Position numbers and translations under genes: made by a program | The notes under the pieces: generated by a model | What the model was told of the DNA's origin: nothing | Database searches by the model: none | Seen by the model: the letters and a program-made list of their open reading frames with translations, nothing else | In this document: one piece after another, positions 5,429-8,390 of the stretch | How the letters are laid out: every line of letters begins with the position of its first letter | Position numbering within the stretch: the first letter of the stretch is position 1 | Source: Nitrospirota bacterium | GTDB lineage: Bacteria; Nitrospinota; Nitrospinia; Nitrospinales; Nitrospinaceae | Assembly (NCBI GenBank): GCA_003229345.1 | Contig: QIDN01000150.1 | Span: 1-8,390 of the forward strand | Reading direction: 5' to 3' | Length of the DNA: 8,390 bases

Positions 5429-6281
5429 CCCCAAGGCTTTACGACCCAAAGATTTGATCACCGGGTCGACCCGAACCTCTTCCCTCCCGGAAATATTTAT
5501 CATGATCAACGAAGTGGTGAACGATCCGACCAGTTCATTTTCGGACATCGCCCAAGTGGTCAATCTGGACACGGCTTTAAGTGCCCGATTGCTTAAAATC
5601 GTCAACAGTTCATTTTACAGTTTCCCATCTAATATTGAGACGGTCACACACGCCATTACCGTTATCGGAACGGAGCAACTGCACAACCTGGCTCTAGCAA
5701 CAACCATCATTTCCAACTTCAAGGGCATTCCCGACAAAATGCTCAACATGAATTTATTCTGGCGACATAGCATGGGTGTAGCCATCATTGCACGCAACCT
5801 GGCGATTCATTGCCGGGAATCCAATCCTGAACGGTTTTACCTCGCCGGCATCCTCCACGATATCGGCCGGTTGATTATCCTGGAAAACCTGCCGGACGAG
5901 GCCAGTGAAATCATCACGCGCCAAAATAAAGCTGGCGGACTCGTGTGGGAAATCGAACGCGAAGTTTTAGGATTCGATCATGGCGAAGTGGGAGCGGCTT
6001 TATCGCATAGCTGGGGCCTGCCACTCAGCCTTGAGGAAATCATCGGAAACCACCATAGTCCATGTCGCTCCAAGCGATATCCTCTGGAAACCACCATCAT
6101 TCACCTGGCCGACATCACTGCCAAAGCCATGGAGTTGGGTTCCAGCGGAGATATTCATGTTCCTCCTCTGGATGAAAAGTCCTGGGAACAATTAAAATTG
6201 CCTACCGGAGTTTTTTCGGCCATCTGGAGTCAGACGGAAAATCAATTTAACGAAACTGTCGATATTATCTTATCAGGTTGA
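5418..6281 (+). CDS. HDOD-domain signalling protein
   Basis: The ATG of this 287-residue protein lies inside the end of the previous gene, with GGAG at 5407-5410 as ribosome site. The HDOD signature covers about residues 22-235: LPEIFIMINEVVNDPTSSFSDIAQVV, then LDTALSARLLKIVNSSFY and THAITVIGTEQLHNLAL. Histidine and aspartate residues in the metal-binding positions of HD phosphohydrolases are present (H117, H147-D148 in ILHDIG, H188, H212/H213 and D232 in HLAD). Many HDOD proteins keep only part of this set. There is no GYP motif, so cyclic-di-GMP hydrolysis of the HD-GYP type is not expected. HDOD proteins commonly act as regulatory outputs beside histidine kinases, as here: the kinase gene follows immediately. 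Substrate and output are unknown. No membrane segment is present. Confidence 0.9.
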   Translation: MSTSPKALRPKDLITGSTRTSSLPEIFIMINEVVNDPTSSFSDIAQVVNLDTALSARLLKIVNSSFYSFPSNIETVTHAITVIGTEQLHNLALATTIISNFKGIPDKMLNMNLFWRHSMGVAIIARNLAIHCRESNPERFYLAGILHDIGRLIILENLPDEASEIITRQNKAGGLVWEIEREVLGFDHGEVGAALSHSWGLPLSLEEIIGNHHSPCRSKRYPLETTIIHLADITAKAMELGSSGDIHVPPLDEKSWEQLKLPTGVFSAIWSQTENQFNETVDIILSG

Positions 6282-6286
6282 TAAAC

Positions 6287-7621
6287 ATGGAAAAAACTAT
6301 TGCCAGGAAGAAAGATAACGTGAGGGAATTAAAAACCAGAATTCAATTTCTGGAGAAGGAAAACCAATGGTTCTCCTCAGCTATGGAAATGATTGCTTCA
6401 ATGGGCGACATCCATCGGGATATTCCCCGTTCGACGGACCCAAGTTTTATTTTCAGCATGGCACGCCGTTATCTGAATCAATTGCTGAACTTAAATTCTC
6501 TCGCCTTTTTCCTGGTCCACGATAAGGACAATAGCTTTTATCTAGCCAGCGGGGAATCGGAGGAAGAAAACGGACGGTTTCAGGTGGAGTTGGACCACCA
6601 GGTTGAAAACGGCACTTTTGCCTGGGCATTGAAGCAAAATCGCCCCTTACTGGTGGAAAGTGAATTGTTCAAGGGTAAACTGTTTCTGCATGTGCTGGGT
6701 ACGCGCTCACGCATCAAGGGAATGGTCATGGGATGCATGAATCGGAAGATATCAAAGATCCCGCCGGAAATGGGTCATTTGATTTCGATCATCCTACACA
6801 ATACCGCCAACGCGCTCGAAAACGGTGGGCTGTACAAACTGCTGTCGGAGCAAAACAAAAATCTGGAGGAAGTCGTCAAGACCCGCACTCTTGAGCTAGA
6901 AAATAAAGCATTTGAACTGAAGAGGAATATCCAAGAGCTCAAAGACTTTACCTTTATCGCGTCACACGATTTGCAGGAACCGCTTCGTAAGGTGATCTGC
7001 TTCGGTGAACGCCTGCGGGTCAATTACGTGGAATTGATGGATGATCGCGCCAAGGAGTATATCGCGGTTATGGAAAAAGCCTCGCTACGCATGCAAAAAC
7101 TGATTGATGGTTTGCTGCAACTTTCACGGGTTACCACCAAAGGCACCCAGTTCGAAACCACCAACCTCGAAAAAATAGTCGGAGAAGTCTTGGTCGATCT
7201 GGAAAGCAAAATCGTTAAATCACATGCACAAATTATTGTGGGAGACCTTCCGACCGTGGTCGCGGACGAAATCCAAATGCGACAGTTGTTCACCTATCTG
7301 ATCAGCAATGCGGTGAAGTTTCATAAGAAAGGTGTGGTTCCGGAAATCTCCATCGCCGGCCATGCTCTGGGTAACGGGTATTGGGAAATCCTGATAAACG
7401 ACAATGGGATCGGGATCGACGCAAAATACTGTGACCGCATTTTCAAACCCTTTGAACGCCTTCATGGACGGAACGAGCGCGAGGGTATTGGCATGGGATT
7501 AGCCCTATGCCAAAAAATAGTGACACGTCATGGCGGAACCATCTCCGTCAAAAGCAAGCCTGATAAAGGCTCTACCTTTATCATCACCCTCCCGGAAAAG
7601 GGACCCGAAATGGTTTACTGA
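6287..7621 (+). CDS. Soluble GAF-like sensor histidine kinase, phytochrome-type H-box
   Basis: I prefer the ATG at 6287 (444 residues). An in-frame TTG at 6278 overlapping the HDOD stop is an alternative start. Residues 1-30 are a short coiled coil. Residues about 45-175 look like a GAF-type sensory domain. Residues 185-220 form a signalling helix (EQNKNLEEVVKTRTLELENKAFELKRN). The dimerisation and phosphoacceptor segment reads FIASHDLQEPLRKV with His227, the form found in bacteriophytochrome-like kinases. The ATPase domain has an N-box (LISNAVKF, Asn341), a G1 box (NDNGIGID, near 371-378), an F-box (FKPFERLH) and a G2 box (GIGMGLAL, near 400-407), so it looks catalytically complete. There are no transmembrane helices, so the signal is cytoplasmic. 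No receiver domain or response regulator lies nearby, so its phosphotransfer partner is elsewhere or the HDOD protein is its effector. Confidence 0.92.
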   Translation: MEKTIARKKDNVRELKTRIQFLEKENQWFSSAMEMIASMGDIHRDIPRSTDPSFIFSMARRYLNQLLNLNSLAFFLVHDKDNSFYLASGESEEENGRFQVELDHQVENGTFAWALKQNRPLLVESELFKGKLFLHVLGTRSRIKGMVMGCMNRKISKIPPEMGHLISIILHNTANALENGGLYKLLSEQNKNLEEVVKTRTLELENKAFELKRNIQELKDFTFIASHDLQEPLRKVICFGERLRVNYVELMDDRAKEYIAVMEKASLRMQKLIDGLLQLSRVTTKGTQFETTNLEKIVGEVLVDLESKIVKSHAQIIVGDLPTVVADEIQMRQLFTYLISNAVKFHKKGVVPEISIAGHALGNGYWEILINDNGIGIDAKYCDRIFKPFERLHGRNEREGIGMGLALCQKIVTRHGGTISVKSKPDKGSTFIITLPEKGPEMVY

Positions 7622-7667
7622 GCGGAGCCTTTTCAGTATGACTCTTCGAGTTCCACACAAACCATGG

Positions 7668-7700
7668 CCTGCACTTTATTCTTTGCAGGACAAATCCTTT
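7668..7700 (+). terminator. Weak hairpin after the histidine kinase gene
   Basis: CCTGCA (7668-7673) pairs with TGCAGG (7684-7689) around a 10-base loop, followed by a short CCTTTT stretch. The stem is short and the T-run is distant, so it could be a leaky terminator between the kinase and the STAS-like gene. Confidence 0.25.
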
Positions 7701-7708
7701 TAGAAACG

Positions 7709-7723
7709 GTAATATAAAATTAC
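7709..7723 (+). promoter_or_regulatory. Candidate -10 box within an inverted repeat before the STAS-like gene
   Basis: TATAAA (7713-7718) is a possible -10 box, and GTAAT/ATTAC (7709-7713 and 7719-7723) forms a small inverted repeat around it. No clear -35 box is present, so promoter status is uncertain. Confidence 0.25.
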
Positions 7724-7784
7724 TTGCTTGGCTTCATGTTAGCGAAGCTCCCGCGCGAACCACCCATCCGGAGAATTAAGGACC

Positions 7785-8135
7785 ATGCGTGTTCAACTGA
7801 TTGAAACGATAGGATCGGAATGTATTTCACTTGATCAGGGGGGAAAGGTGTATCACCTGCTTCTGGGGGAATTGAAAGAAAAAAAAACCGTGGAGGTGGA
7901 TTTCCAGGGAGTTCAAACCCTGTTCTCGCCTTTTTTAATGGGATGTTTCGGGAAACTGCTGGGGCACTTCGAGAAAGAAACCCTGATGCAGAGGTTGGCG
8001 TTCTGCAACATCTCCCCCGACCATTTGAAAACAGTCAACGAGTTCATCGACCGAGCAGAGGCACGGTCCACTGAGCAGTGGGACCTGCAAACGATGAAGG
8101 AGCTTTTTGAAGAAGACGAACTGGGAGACTTTTAA
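7785..8135 (+). CDS. DUF4325-type STAS-like protein
   Basis: The ATG of this 116-residue cytoplasmic protein is preceded by AAGGA and GGAG elements within 20 bases. Residues 20-85 follow the STAS-like pattern of DUF4325: KVYHLLLGEL, TVEVDFQGVQTLFSPFLMGCFGKLLGHF, then a strand and turn, LAFCNISPDHLKTVNEFIDRA. The V-x-x-D-F-x-G-V-x-x-x-x-S-x-F core is the key match, with Ser48 where classical STAS domains carry their regulatory serine. The C-terminal 25 residues are acidic (FEEDELGDF). DUF4325 domains are often found with histidine-kinase-like ATPases. Here the gene lies 163 bases after the kinase, so it may be its partner or a separate unit. Phospho-regulation at Ser48 is inference. Confidence 0.75.
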   Translation: MRVQLIETIGSECISLDQGGKVYHLLLGELKEKKTVEVDFQGVQTLFSPFLMGCFGKLLGHFEKETLMQRLAFCNISPDHLKTVNEFIDRAEARSTEQWDLQTMKELFEEDELGDF

Positions 8136-8185
8136 AAAAGCCTACCTGTTCCAACCGGCAAAATCTAGCATTTAATCCGGGTTCC

Positions 8186-8377
8186 TTAAAGACCTTCCTG
8201 ACGTAAACGAGTCAGAAAATTTTCAATCTCCGTAGCATTGGGCTCCAGCTTGTAAGGGGCATTCGCCTCCTCTTGGCCGCCAAAACCTTCTTCCGAGAAA
8301 CCGATGTAATAATCGGCCCCCACCTCCCGGCCATGCTTCAATTCTCTAATATCTTTTTCCTGTGAACGGCCTGCCAT
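8186..8377 (-). CDS. Small acidic protein of unknown function
   Basis: This 63-residue protein starts MAGRSQEKDIRELKHGREVGADYYIGFSEEGFGG and ends in a helix-like EIENFLTRLRQEGL. A strong GGAGGG at 8385-8390 lies 7 bases upstream of the ATG at 8375-8377, and this is the main reason to call it real. It has no signal peptide, membrane segment or cysteine. The GADYYIGFSEEGFGG stretch looks like a conserved core, but I do not recognise a family. It converges on the STAS-like gene, with 50 bases between their ends and no clear terminator. Confidence 0.6.
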   Translation of the reverse strand: MAGRSQEKDIRELKHGREVGADYYIGFSEEGFGGQEEANAPYKLEPNATEIENFLTRLRQEGL

Positions 8378-8390
8378 AGCAATTCCCTCC

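Noticed and set aside
6278..6286. TTG start of the histidine kinase overlapping the HDOD stop
   Set aside because: It is possible by coupling, but the ATG nine bases later is a better start codon and keeps an AGG at workable distance. The difference is only three residues.

Overview
The window is ordinary-looking chromosomal DNA of a Gram-negative, free-living bacterium with mid-range GC. It carries a fragment of shikimate kinase, a type III pantothenate kinase locus, two leucine-rich-repeat (LRR) proteins, a Sel1/Hcp-like exported repeat protein and a signalling cluster (HDOD protein, histidine kinase, STAS-like DUF4325 protein). Paralogous 27-residue ribonuclease-inhibitor-type LRR proteins next to HDOD-type signalling genes remind me of Nitrospinota or deltaproteobacterial-type genomes. 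That is an impression, not a demonstrated assignment. I see no tRNA, rRNA, CRISPR array, insertion sequence or phage gene.

Layout. Bases 1-118 (minus strand) are the start of aroK, running off the left edge. Bases 312-2029 (plus) hold three closely spaced genes: a secreted cysteine-paired Sel1-like protein, a five-repeat LRR protein and a DUF7684-like protein. A second, eight-repeat LRR protein (2045-2983, minus) converges on them. Its promoter is one of the clearest in the window and has a 16-bp palindrome filling the -35/-10 spacer. Next comes a small TusA-fold protein (3334-3570, plus) that lacks the catalytic cysteine, followed by a long-armed intrinsic terminator whose loop carries two anti-Shine-Dalgarno-like CCTCCTC motifs. 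The coaX locus (3708-4478, minus) is full length and in one frame but is broken by a single internal TAA codon.

After about 590 bases with no convincing gene comes a plus-strand signalling operon starting at 5072. It encodes a small protein resembling the N-terminal region of HD-GYP proteins, an HDOD protein whose start overlaps it by 11 bases, and a soluble GAF-like histidine kinase. A DUF4325 STAS-like protein follows after a 163-base gap. The window closes with a 63-residue minus-strand protein of unknown function that has a strong ribosome binding site.

How the genes work together. The 5072-8135 block reads as a cytoplasmic regulatory module: sensor kinase, HDOD output or scaffold, a small partner and a STAS-like switch, with no response regulator in view. 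The 312-2983 block is built from protein-interaction repeats (Sel1, LRR) around a DUF7684-like protein. The two LRR proteins share the same repeat architecture, so duplication is likely. The points most worth a second look are the nonsense codon in coaX, the spacer palindrome of the LRR promoter, the cysteine-less TusA-like protein and the possible small RNA at 3605-3689.
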